From: Eubacteriales bacterium
GTDB lineage: Bacteria; Bacillota; Clostridia; Lachnospirales; Lachnospiraceae
Length of the DNA stretch: 11,652 nucleotides
Direction: 5' to 3'
Assembly (NCBI GenBank): GCA_030536565.1
Contig: JAUNPT010000067.1
Location: 1-11,652 of the forward strand
Under the pieces are notes generated by a model, which saw nothing but the letters and a program-made list of their open reading frames with translations, was not told the origin of the DNA and made no database searches. The position numbers and the translations under genes are program-made. Below, piece by piece: positions 5,170 through 11,652 of the stretch (position 1 is the first letter of the stretch; each line of letters starts with the position of its first letter).

Positions 5170-6963
5170 TCAATTGGCAAAGGCCCATGCCTCCAGCCCG
5201 TTAAACAGCATATCAAATGGAACGGAACCATAGTCTAAAACATACTTGTGGAAATTTTTTAAATTAAAATTGGAACCAAGTTTGTTTTGGGCTTCTTTTT
5301 TTAATTCATTAAAGCCAAGGAAGCCAAGGACGTATTTACTGTAGTTTCCCGGTTCGGATACCATGGATTTGTACATGTCCTGTGCTGTGGATTTGTCATT
5401 GAAGCCATAGGCGCTTATATAATTATATACATCGTCAGCAGTCCAGCCCTTGTAGTTTACGCCTATATCAACCTTTCCATACAGGCATAGGATAGTGGCA
5501 TAATTATATGCCATAAGGCTGTTAAGAAGCGGGTTGTCTGTCTGTGCATATTCATAGGAGGACACCTCCACGTATGTTGCCCAGCCCTCGACATATCCAC
5601 GGGAGGCCATAATATAGCGCAATGGCTCAGGATTTTTTGAAGCAAAATACTGGGTCTGGTAGAGATGTCCCGGATAACCTTCGTGAGCAAGTGTTGGGTA
5701 GAGCTCATTACCAGAAGTAGCACCTGAATTGATGTATATAGAGTTTTCAGAAAGGTTATCAATCTGCGGAGTAAAATACATGGCAGGGCTTGCATAGTCT
5801 TCAAGGGATTTATCTATATATTTGATGCTGTAATTAACCTCTGGAATGTCAGGATAATTTTCAAAGATACGCCCTTTTAGGTCTTCAATAATAGCGCCGG
5901 GCTCAGTCAGTGAAAATGTAAATGTATCAAACTTGTCTAAAAGGCTGTTATCCTTCAGCATAAGCATCTGCATACCTGTCATGTAGTAGGTAAGGTAGGA
6001 GTCCAGCAGCGCATCGAACTGATCAATTGATTTGCTCCAGCCTAAGTTCTCTTTTAAAAGGAACTCAAAATATTTTGTTCCGTCTGGAAAATTGCACAGA
6101 CCTCCTGTATATTTACATGAGCCCCGAAGTGAGGCCAGACCGTCTCTTAAAATAGTGTAAGCTTTAATCATATGGTTATTTACGGCATCTGTGTTTGTAT
6201 GTTTATATGTAATCTTTTCTTCGTCACTTAGTCCTGAAAAAGCATCTATTTTCTCATTAAAGGTAGTAATCAGATATCCGGCAGATGCTGTATCAATAAA
6301 GGTCTGGCATTGGGTAATGATTTCATCGGCCAGCTCATCGGACATGAAATAGCCTTTGGCGGCGCGAAGCTTTTCAAATTCTATAAGGTTTGAGTAATAT
6401 TCGTCTGTATCCTGCAAAAGCAGGAGATATTCGTCGATGTCTTTTTTTTCATTAAATTTATACTCTGCAAATATGATTGGCAGCTGAACCTGAATCCCAA
6501 TTGTTGTAGAGAGCTGTGAACCTAACAGGTAAAGGTCACTGTATTCTAACTGGGTTTCAAGAAAAATTTTGAGCTGCTCATATGTAATCCTCTGTTTTTC
6601 AGAAAGAGTGTCCTTAGAAAAGCTGTTAAGAGTTGTAAGGCACTCAGTCAGGTCGGTTGTGCCATCAAGATTTTCAAGGTCATATCCGCCAAGGGTAACA
6701 TCATAGTCTGTAATTTTATAGTTTGAAGGAGTTTGAATAAAAGAATGCAGCGTAAGTGTATCTGAGCTGACTGCGTCACAGAAAAGCTGGTAAATAAAGT
6801 CGGAAAAAGCTTCATTTTCTGTCCCAGCAGACTGTGAGAGCGTTGAGTTGTTCTTTGCTAAATTAAAGGGCAGTGAGCAGCCATTCAGTGAAAATGTAAT
6901 GCTTAGGACAAGAAGCAGGCAGGCAAGCTTCCTGTAAATGCTTATTAGTTTTTTGGTTTTCAA
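5170..6963 (-). CDS. DUF885 family lipoprotein, putative metallopeptidase
   Basis: I choose a TTG start at 6961-6963 (597 residues). GGAGG lies 8 nt upstream of it, while the in-frame ATG at 6978 has no ribosome site and its own codons contain that GGAGG. The N-terminus is basic, then hydrophobic, ending in a lipobox LNGC whose Cys (residue 29) would be lipidated, so the protein is anchored outside the cell membrane. The DUF885 signature HEGYPGH is at 427-433, followed by SRGYVEGWATYVE with Glu459 as a likely third metal ligand; the spacing differs from a plain HExxH. The family is thought to be related to zinc peptidases but substrates are poorly known. The length matches the family (about 550-600) and no key residue appears missing. 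Its own promoter is at 7060-7088. Its stop codon is 5 bp from that of the convergent J-protein gene. Confidence 0.85.
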   Translation of the reverse strand: MKTKKLISIYRKLACLLLVLSITFSLNGCSLPFNLAKNNSTLSQSAGTENEAFSDFIYQLFCDAVSSDTLTLHSFIQTPSNYKITDYDVTLGGYDLENLDGTTDLTECLTTLNSFSKDTLSEKQRITYEQLKIFLETQLEYSDLYLLGSQLSTTIGIQVQLPIIFAEYKFNEKKDIDEYLLLLQDTDEYYSNLIEFEKLRAAKGYFMSDELADEIITQCQTFIDTASAGYLITTFNEKIDAFSGLSDEEKITYKHTNTDAVNNHMIKAYTILRDGLASLRGSCKYTGGLCNFPDGTKYFEFLLKENLGWSKSIDQFDALLDSYLTYYMTGMQMLMLKDNSLLDKFDTFTFSLTEPGAIIEDLKGRIFENYPDIPEVNYSIKYIDKSLEDYASPAMYFTPQIDNLSENSIYINSGATSGNELYPTLAHEGYPGHLYQTQYFASKNPEPLRYIMASRGYVEGWATYVEVSSYEYAQTDNPLLNSLMAYNYATILCLYGKVDIGVNYKGWTADDVYNYISAYGFNDKSTAQDMYKSMVSEPGNYSKYVLGFLGFNELKKEAQNKLGSNFNLKNFHKYVLDYGSVPFDMLFNGLEAWAFAN

Positions 6964-7059
6964 ATGAGTATCCTCCATCTAATACATTTAGTAATACATA
7001 ATATAAGTATATCACAAACAGAGCCTATTCAGTACATTTAAAAATAAAGCGCAGAATTT

Positions 7060-7088
7060 ATCATAGGTTTACTGTTTAAATTTTGCAA
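7060..7088 (-). promoter_or_regulatory. Promoter of the DUF885 lipoprotein gene
   Basis: On the minus strand TTGCAA (7083-7088) and TATGAT (7060-7065) are 17 bp apart. The transcript would start near 7053, with a leader of about 90 nt before the TTG codon. The -35 box lies within the palindrome at 7080-7095, so a repressor bound there would block this promoter. Confidence 0.65.
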
Positions 7089-7114
7089 GCAAAATCTGTT
7101 TAAATTTTGCTTGC
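7072..7114. repeat. Direct and inverted repeats in the divergent promoter region
   Basis: CTGTTTAAATTTTGC occurs at 7072-7086 and 7096-7110, a period of 24 bp. GCAAGCAAAAT (7085-7095) is an exact inverted copy of ATTTTGCTTGC (7104-7114) with an 8-nt loop, and ATTTTGC (7080-7086) also inverts on GCAAAAT (7089-7095). No T run follows on the plus strand, so it does not look like a terminator. The block covers the lipoprotein -35 box and ends 14 bp before the metG -35 box, as an operator would. Confidence 0.75.
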
Positions 7115-7128
7115 AGCCTGACTTGGTC

Positions 7129-7157
7129 TTGACATATGCCTGCATTTTTTCTATGAT
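7129..7157 (+). promoter_or_regulatory. Promoter of metG
   Basis: A consensus TTGACA (7129-7134) and TATGAT (7152-7157) are 17 bp apart. The start would be near 7164 and the leader only about 44 nt, too short for a T-box riboswitch. AAGGAGG lies just before the metG ATG. Confidence 0.85.
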
Positions 7158-7207
7158 AAAGTTTACGTGATAAAGGCTATAGCTTTAATTGTTAAGGAGG
7201 TAATGTT

Positions 7208-8818
7208 ATGCCACAGAATAAGGGACCATTTTATATAACAACAGCAATCGCATATACATCTGGTAAACCGCATATTGGCAACACATATGAAATTGTGCTT
7301 GCAGACAGTATTGCCAGATTCAGAAGACAGGAAGGTTATGATGTATTTTTCCAGACAGGGACAGATGAGCATGGGCAGAAGATTGAATTAAAGGCAGAGG
7401 AAGCAGGAATTACTCCTAAGGAATTTGTTGATAATACGTCTACAGAAATTAAGAGAATATGGGATTTAATGAATACCTCATATGATAAGTTCATCAGAAC
7501 AACAGATGAACCACATGAAAAGCAGGTTCAGAAAATCTTTAAGAAGCTTTATGATAAAGGTGATATTTACAAGGGACATTATGAGGGAATGTACTGTACA
7601 CCTTGTGAGTCTTTCTTTACAGCCTCTCAGTTAGTAGACGGTAAGTGTCCTGACTGCGGAAGAGAAGTTTCTCCGGCTAAGGAGGAGGCATACTTCTTTA
7701 AAATGAGCAAGTATGCGGACAGGCTGATTAAGCATATTGAGGAGCATCCTGAGTTCATTCAGCCGGAATCAAGAAAGAATGAGATGATGAATAACTTCTT
7801 AAAGGCAGGCCTTCAGGATTTATGTGTCTCAAGAACAACATTTTCATGGGGTATTCCAGTGGATTTTGACCCTAAACATGTTGTATATGTATGGATTGAT
7901 GCCCTTACCAACTATATTACAGGAATTGGATATGATGCAGATGGCAATAGCACAGAGCAGTTTGACAAGTTCTGGCCGGCCAGTCTTCATTTGATAGGAA
8001 AAGATATTTTAAGATTCCACACGATTTACTGGCCAATTATGCTGATGGCACTTGACCTGCCGCTGCCTAAGCAGGTATTTGGACATCCTTGGCTGCTCCA
8101 GGGAGACGGCAAGATGAGCAAGTCTAAAGGAAATGTTATCTATGCTGATGACCTTGTGGATTTGTTCGGTGTCGATGCAGTGCGTTACTTTGTGCTTCAT
8201 GAGATGCCATTTGAAAACGATGGTGTAATCACATGGGAGTTATTAGTTGAGCGTATGAATTCAGACCTTGCCAATACGCTTGGAAATCTTGTTAACAGGA
8301 CAATTGCTATGAGCAACAAGTATTTTGGCGGAGTTGTCACTAAGACTGGAGCTGGAAGTGAGGCCGCTGGTGTTGATGAAAATGGTGCCAGCCTTGACTT
8401 TGATGCTGATTTAAAGAGCGTTGTGACTGAAACTAAGGCTAAGACAGTGGAAAAGATGAAAACTCTTCACGTTGCAGACGCAATGACGGAAATTTTTTCA
8501 TTATTTAAGAGATGCAACAAATATATTGATGAGACTATGCCTTGGGCACTTGCAAAAGATGAGGCTTTACAGGACAGACTGGCAGAGGTATTATATAATT
8601 TAGTAGAGGGAATTACAGTTGGTGCTAATCTGTTAAAAGCATTTATGCCAGAGACAACTGATAAGATTTTGGCTCAGCTTTATCCAGAAAATCCTAAGGC
8701 CGGTGAAAGAGACTTTGATGAACTTGACAAGTTTGGTTTAAGAGAATCAGGACTTAAGGTAACAGATGCTCCAGAGATTCTATTTGCAAGACTTGATATT
8801 AATCCTTGCCAGAGTTGA
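7208..8818 (+). CDS. metG: Methionyl-tRNA synthetase, catalytic and anticodon-binding part (reading frame broken at the linker)
   Basis: The enzyme charges tRNA-Met with methionine in the cytoplasm. The class I signature HIGN is at residues 22-25 and KMSKS at 302-306. A zinc knuckle with two CxxC pairs (Cys130/133 and Cys147/150) sits in the connective domain, and WIDALTNY (229-236) is a typical MetRS block. The helical anticodon-binding domain fills about 340-520. AAGGAGG and a strong promoter precede the ATG. At 536 residues the ORF ends in LDINPCQS, whereas full-length Firmicute enzymes (about 650-670) continue into a tRNA-binding OB fold. That domain is present in the next frame at 8766-9209; reading D-I-N, skipping one base, then L-A-R-V-E-E-I-Q would join them. 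The core is complete and should be active as it stands, as in organisms whose MetRS lacks the extension. Confidence 0.95.
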   Translation: MPQNKGPFYITTAIAYTSGKPHIGNTYEIVLADSIARFRRQEGYDVFFQTGTDEHGQKIELKAEEAGITPKEFVDNTSTEIKRIWDLMNTSYDKFIRTTDEPHEKQVQKIFKKLYDKGDIYKGHYEGMYCTPCESFFTASQLVDGKCPDCGREVSPAKEEAYFFKMSKYADRLIKHIEEHPEFIQPESRKNEMMNNFLKAGLQDLCVSRTTFSWGIPVDFDPKHVVYVWIDALTNYITGIGYDADGNSTEQFDKFWPASLHLIGKDILRFHTIYWPIMLMALDLPLPKQVFGHPWLLQGDGKMSKSKGNVIYADDLVDLFGVDAVRYFVLHEMPFENDGVITWELLVERMNSDLANTLGNLVNRTIAMSNKYFGGVVTKTGAGSEAAGVDENGASLDFDADLKSVVTETKAKTVEKMKTLHVADAMTEIFSLFKRCNKYIDETMPWALAKDEALQDRLAEVLYNLVEGITVGANLLKAFMPETTDKILAQLYPENPKAGERDFDELDKFGLRESGLKVTDAPEILFARLDINPCQS

Positions 8819-9209
8819 AGAAATCCAGTCTTCACAGAAGACAGCGTCGCAGGAGGCAGAGTATCCGTCAGTTGAAAAGAAGCCGGAGATTACTATAGAT
8901 GATTTTGACAAGATTCAGATTCAGGTTGGTGAGGTTTTAAAATGTGAGCCAGTCAAAAAGGCAAAGAAACTTCTTGTCTCACAGATTCGTATAGGTGCTG
9001 AGGTCAGACAGATAGTATCTGGGATTGCAGCTTATTACAAGCCAGAGGAAATGGTTGGCAAGAAGGTAGCTGTTATTACGAACCTGAAACCATGCAGGCT
9101 TTGTGGTGTTGAATCACAGGGAATGATTCTTGCGGCTTCAGATGATAAAGGGAATTTATGTGTAATTTCACCTGAGAAGGATATAATTGCAGGCAGTGAA
9201 ATCTGCTAG
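8766..9209 (+). CDS. tRNA-binding/dimerisation domain of MetRS in a separate overlapping frame
   Basis: This 147-residue frame overlaps the end of metG by 53 nt. Residues about 12-40 are linker (LARVEEIQSSQKTAS...) and residues 42-147 form a tRNA_bind OB fold of the Trbp111/MetRS C-terminal type: ITIDDFDKIQIQVGEVL, VSGIAAYYKPEEMVGK and NLKPCRLCGVESQGMILAA. It matches the dimerisation domain normally fused to MetRS. Either a small indel has split metG, or the domain is made as its own protein; the ATG at 8766 has AAGG with 6 nt spacing, so separate translation is possible. Stand-alone versions exist in other bacteria (Trbp111, Aquifex MetRS beta). The first ten residues are the shadow of the metG frame and do not look like family sequence, which favours a frameshift over an old gene split. 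Confidence 0.85.
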   Translation: MLQRFYLQDLILILARVEEIQSSQKTASQEAEYPSVEKKPEITIDDFDKIQIQVGEVLKCEPVKKAKKLLVSQIRIGAEVRQIVSGIAAYYKPEEMVGKKVAVITNLKPCRLCGVESQGMILAASDDKGNLCVISPEKDIIAGSEIC

Positions 9210-9238
9210 TAGATGTTTTTGAGTTAAAAAAGTGTGAT

Positions 9239-9277
9239 AAAGCCAGAATATGAGTTATTTGTATTCTGGCTTTCATT
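9239..9277 (+). terminator. Hairpin terminator after the metG locus
   Basis: A perfect 12-bp stem (9239-9250 with 9262-9273) closes an 11-nt loop and is followed by TTTCATT. The stem is strong but the T tract is poor, so some read-through to the downstream GGDEF gene is likely. I find no clear promoter in 9278-9324. Confidence 0.75.
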
Positions 9278-9324
9278 AGCCCGATAGAATTATTGTTAGT
9301 TGATATTTTATGGAGGACAAATGT

Positions 9325-10479
9325 ATGAAACATTTCTTTGCAAAAATACAGAAGTTTTCGGTACGGAGTAAAGAATATTTTTCTAATTGCCAGGATATGA
9401 TTGCTGACAGTAACAAAAAGACACTTCGTTTCTGTACGAAATTTTTTTTACTGTTCATGGTGATGTATGGAGTTTTCACCTTTTACCTGTTTACAAATCC
9501 AACCTTAACTTATTTTTATCTTATATTTATTGCTGGTGATATAGCGCTTATGGCTTTTGCAGCACGCTGTTTCAGTAATGAAAATATTAAATTTAAAACA
9601 ATACAGAGAGCCTGTATGTTTTTTGTTATTCTGGTACTCAGCTTTACTATATGTATCAGTGTTTTTCCTTTCCCAGACCGTCCGGGAATATTTTATCCTA
9701 TTGTTTACATGTCAGTTTCTATTTTGTTTTATTTTTCATTCGGCAGTATTTCGCTTGTATTGGGAACAGCTTCTATTATTTATCTGGTGCTTGTTACATG
9801 CTTTAAAACGCTGGAGTCTGCATCTTATGACTATTTTTGCTGTATTACTGCCTGCCTTCTTAATTGCTTTTTTCTGTTCGTATTCGTGGATTTACGTTTA
9901 CAGAACGGAGAGGTTGTGCAGAACCTTAAGCATCTAAGTAGGACGGATCCATTGACAGGCCTGCTTAACAGGCGCGGAGCAGAAGGAATACTGTCAAGAA
10001 ATTTCAGGCTTTGCCAGAATAAGCAGATGCCTTGTACAGTTATTATGATGGATATAGATAATTTTAAGAGATACAATGATACATTTGGACATCTTGCAGG
10101 GGATAACTGCCTCAAGGCATTCGGAAGCATGCTGCTTTCCTATGCACAGGACATAGGCGTTACAGCTGTTCGTTTTGGAGGGGAGGAATTTTTACTGTTA
10201 CTGCCAAACTGTCCGCTTGAAAATGCAAAGACTACTGCAAAAGCTCTGCTGTCATATATCAGGGCCCGGAGGATTCCTTCCACAGACGGATATGTTACTG
10301 CAAGTATCGGTGTTGCAGTGCAGGTTCCAGATATGACAGATACGCTGGAGAATCTTATACATCAGGCAGATTCGATGCTGTACCGGGCAAAAAATAGTGG
10401 AAAAAACCGTGCAGTGGTTGCCAGCCTGAATAAAGAGAAGGACATGGAATCAGACATAATAGTGTTAAAGCAGCAGTAA
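9325..10479 (+). CDS. Membrane diguanylate cyclase (GGDEF domain)
   Basis: The product makes the second messenger c-di-GMP from two GTP. I start it at ATG 9325 (384 residues) because GGAGG (9312-9316) lies 8 nt upstream; the in-frame ATG at 9310 overlaps that ribosome site and has none of its own. The N-terminal half has about five or six hydrophobic segments (roughly residues 35-55, 61-81, 95-115, 121-160, 169-189) and looks like a membrane sensor of no type I recognise. The GGDEF domain follows from about residue 203 (LSRTDPLTGLLNRRG). Asp243 in MMDIDNFK, the NDTFGHLAGD block and GGEEF at 285-289 are intact, so it should be catalytic. The usual RxxD inhibitory site before the motif is absent (DIGV instead), so product inhibition by the standard route is unlikely. 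It lies between metG and tatD and probably shares transcripts with tatD. Confidence 0.92.
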   Translation: MKHFFAKIQKFSVRSKEYFSNCQDMIADSNKKTLRFCTKFFLLFMVMYGVFTFYLFTNPTLTYFYLIFIAGDIALMAFAARCFSNENIKFKTIQRACMFFVILVLSFTICISVFPFPDRPGIFYPIVYMSVSILFYFSFGSISLVLGTASIIYLVLVTCFKTLESASYDYFCCITACLLNCFFLFVFVDLRLQNGEVVQNLKHLSRTDPLTGLLNRRGAEGILSRNFRLCQNKQMPCTVIMMDIDNFKRYNDTFGHLAGDNCLKAFGSMLLSYAQDIGVTAVRFGGEEFLLLLPNCPLENAKTTAKALLSYIRARRIPSTDGYVTASIGVAVQVPDMTDTLENLIHQADSMLYRAKNSGKNRAVVASLNKEKDMESDIIVLKQQ

Positions 10480-10502
10480 GATGCTTAGAAATGGAAATTT
10501 AT

Positions 10503-11279
10503 ATGAAAATATATGAGACACATGCACATTATGACGATTGTGCGTTTGATGAAGACAGAGACAGATTGATAGGGCAGATGCTCAGTGAAGACGGTGTAGT
10601 AGAACAGATAATAAATGTTGGTGCATCTATGGAGGGGTGTCATAAATCACTCGCTCTTGCAAAGAAGTTTGATAAGGTCTATGCATCGGTTGGTATTCAC
10701 CCACAGGAGGTTGAAAACCTGACAGAGCGTGATATGGAATGGTTAAGGAATGCAGCTGAAACTAATGAAAAAGTGCTTGCGATTGGAGAAATAGGGCTTG
10801 ATTACCATTATCCAGAGCCATTAAAGGAAGTACAGATTATGTGGTTTAGAAGGCAGCTTGCACTGGCTCGTGAGGTGAATAAACCTGTAATTATTCATTC
10901 AAGGGAGGCATGTTCTGATACGCTCAGGTGTATGAAGCTTGAGAATGCCAGGGATATAGGCGGAGTTATACACTGTTATTCATATACGAAGGAAGCAGCA
11001 CGTGATTTTCTGAAAATGGGATTTTATTTTGGAATTGGCGGGGTAGTAACATTTAAAAATGCAAAAAAACTGGTGTCGGCAGTAGAGGAAATCCCAATAG
11101 AAAAGATTATTCTCGAAACTGACTGTCCTTATATGGCGCCGGAGCCACACAGAGGAGAACGCAATTACAGCGGGTATATTGTGCACGTGGCAGAAAGAAT
11201 AGGACAGCTTAAGGGAATGCCGGCACAGGAGGTAATAGATATTACTAACGAGAATGCCCATAGGTTATTTGGAAATTAG
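10503..11279 (+). CDS. tatD: TatD family metal-dependent DNase
   Basis: TatD proteins are cytoplasmic metal-dependent hydrolases of the amidohydrolase (TIM barrel) superfamily, with 3'-5' exonuclease or deoxyribonuclease activity shown in some members. I prefer the ATG at 10503 (258 residues): GGA lies 7 nt upstream and family members start close to the THAHYDD motif; the ATG at 10491 would add MEIY and cannot be excluded. Metal ligands and catalytic residues visible are His7 and His9 (THAHYDD), Glu96 (IGEIGLDYH), His132 (IIHSREA), His157 (IHCYS) and Asp207 (ILETDCPYMAPEPHRG). The full family signature is present and the length is typical. It follows the GGDEF gene by 23 bp (11 bp from the earlier ATG) and precedes rsmA by 23 bp, so an operon is likely. 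In Bacillus, rnmV usually lies between tatD and rsmA; it is missing here. Confidence 0.95.
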   Translation: MKIYETHAHYDDCAFDEDRDRLIGQMLSEDGVVEQIINVGASMEGCHKSLALAKKFDKVYASVGIHPQEVENLTERDMEWLRNAAETNEKVLAIGEIGLDYHYPEPLKEVQIMWFRRQLALAREVNKPVIIHSREACSDTLRCMKLENARDIGGVIHCYSYTKEAARDFLKMGFYFGIGGVVTFKNAKKLVSAVEEIPIEKIILETDCPYMAPEPHRGERNYSGYIVHVAERIGQLKGMPAQEVIDITNENAHRLFGN

Positions 11280-11302
11280 CTGGTTAAGAAAGAGGGAAAT
11301 AT

Positions 11303-11652
11303 ATGAGCAGAAAAAATTATGATAATGTGATGCATCTGGGAAATCCAACTAATACGATTGCGGTATTAAACAGGTATGGCTTTTCTTTCCAAAAAAAATT
11401 CGGACAGAATTTTCTTATTGATGAAAATGTTGTGGAAAAGATTGTGCGTGAGGCAGGTGTCACCGAGGACGATTTCGTGCTTGAGATTGGCCCGGGGATA
11501 GGGACAATGACTCAGATTCTCTGTGAGAATGCGAGAGAAGTTGTGGCTGTAGAGATTGATAAGAAGCTTATTCCTATTCTTACGGAAGACACATTATCTT
11601 ACTATGACAATGTAACTGTAATAAATGAGGATATTTTAAAGCTTGATATTTT
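11303..11652 (+). CDS. rsmA: 16S rRNA dimethyladenosine transferase RsmA/KsgA (N-terminal part, cut by window edge)
   Basis: The open frame starts at ATG 11303 with AGAGGG 6 nt upstream and runs off the right edge after 116 residues. RsmA uses S-adenosylmethionine to dimethylate two adjacent adenines in the 3' hairpin of 16S rRNA during small-subunit assembly. The family start block FSFQKKFGQNFLIDENVVEKIV (27-48) binds the rRNA side, LEIGPGIGTMT (60-70) is the SAM-binding motif I, and VAVEIDKKLI (81-90) carries the acidic residue that contacts the SAM ribose. VINEDILKLD (107-115) is the next SAM-pocket strand. Nothing visible is aberrant. It is the last known member of the tatD-rsmA transcription unit in this window. 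Confidence 0.96.
   Translation, partial: MSRKNYDNVMHLGNPTNTIAVLNRYGFSFQKKFGQNFLIDENVVEKIVREAGVTEDDFVLEIGPGIGTMTQILCENAREVVAVEIDKKLIPILTEDTLSYYDNVTVINEDILKLDI

Noticed and set aside
5463..5804. A 113-codon minus-strand frame inside the lipoprotein gene
   Set aside because: It is a shifted frame over the HEGYPGH region of the DUF885 gene and has no own ribosome site.
7085..7114. An intrinsic terminator formed by the inverted repeat upstream of metG
   Set aside because: No T run follows on the plus strand, and on the minus strand the stem lies at the lipoprotein promoter, upstream of its gene.
6979..7207. A T-box riboswitch in front of metG
   Set aside because: The promoter at 7129-7157 leaves a leader of about 44 nt, and no T-box consensus or specifier stem is visible.
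8790..8818. Programmed +1 frameshifting in metG
   Set aside because: There is no stop or recognised slow codon next to the possible slip site and no clear downstream structure, so I keep it only as an alternative in the metG finding.
9831..10130. A 99-codon minus-strand frame
   Set aside because: It is antisense to the GGDEF domain, whose motifs prove the plus-strand frame.

Overview
The window looks like chromosomal DNA from a low-GC Gram-positive bacterium of the Clostridia, most likely Lachnospiraceae. The reasons are its A+T-rich codon use, strong GGAGG-type ribosome sites, SigA-like promoters with 17-bp spacers, tRNA genes without encoded CCA, a DUF5685/J-protein pair, and a metG...tatD...rsmA order typical of Firmicutes. 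The family assignment is inferred from remembered family traits, not from a search.

Layout. 1-590 (minus): the N-terminal part of an AI-2E-family membrane protein running off the left edge, with a clear promoter at 694-722. 785-1208: two identical tRNA-Lys(CTT) genes, each with its own promoter and terminator-like hairpin. 1244-3352: a cytoplasmic six-hairpin, GH65-like carbohydrate-active enzyme of unknown substrate. 3439-5164: a promoter followed by a translationally overlapping pair, a DUF5685 protein (resembling head-to-head isoprenoid synthases in its Asp-rich motifs) and a J-domain/TPR protein with a Gly/Phe/Tyr-rich linker and a Cys-rich tail. 5170-6963 (minus): a DUF885 lipoprotein, a predicted metallopeptidase-like protein, converging on the J-protein gene with 5 bp between stop codons. 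6964-7207: a divergent promoter region with direct and inverted repeats over the lipoprotein -35 box. 7208-9209: metG, split by a frameshift into a complete catalytic/anticodon-binding ORF and an overlapping tRNA-binding (OB-fold) ORF, followed by a hairpin terminator. 9325-10479: a membrane diguanylate cyclase. 10503-11279: tatD. 11303-11652: the start of rsmA (ksgA), cut by the right edge.

Functionally, the right half is an information-processing locus (MetRS, TatD nuclease, rRNA dimethyltransferase) into which a c-di-GMP synthase gene has been placed. The left half is a set of small independent units. The points most worth a second look are the DUF5685/J-protein module and its possible isoprenoid-synthase fold, the frameshift exactly in the interdomain linker of MetRS, the repeat-bearing divergent promoter, and the orphan GH65-like enzyme. 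I see no CRISPR array, phage, insertion sequence or recognisable defence system.
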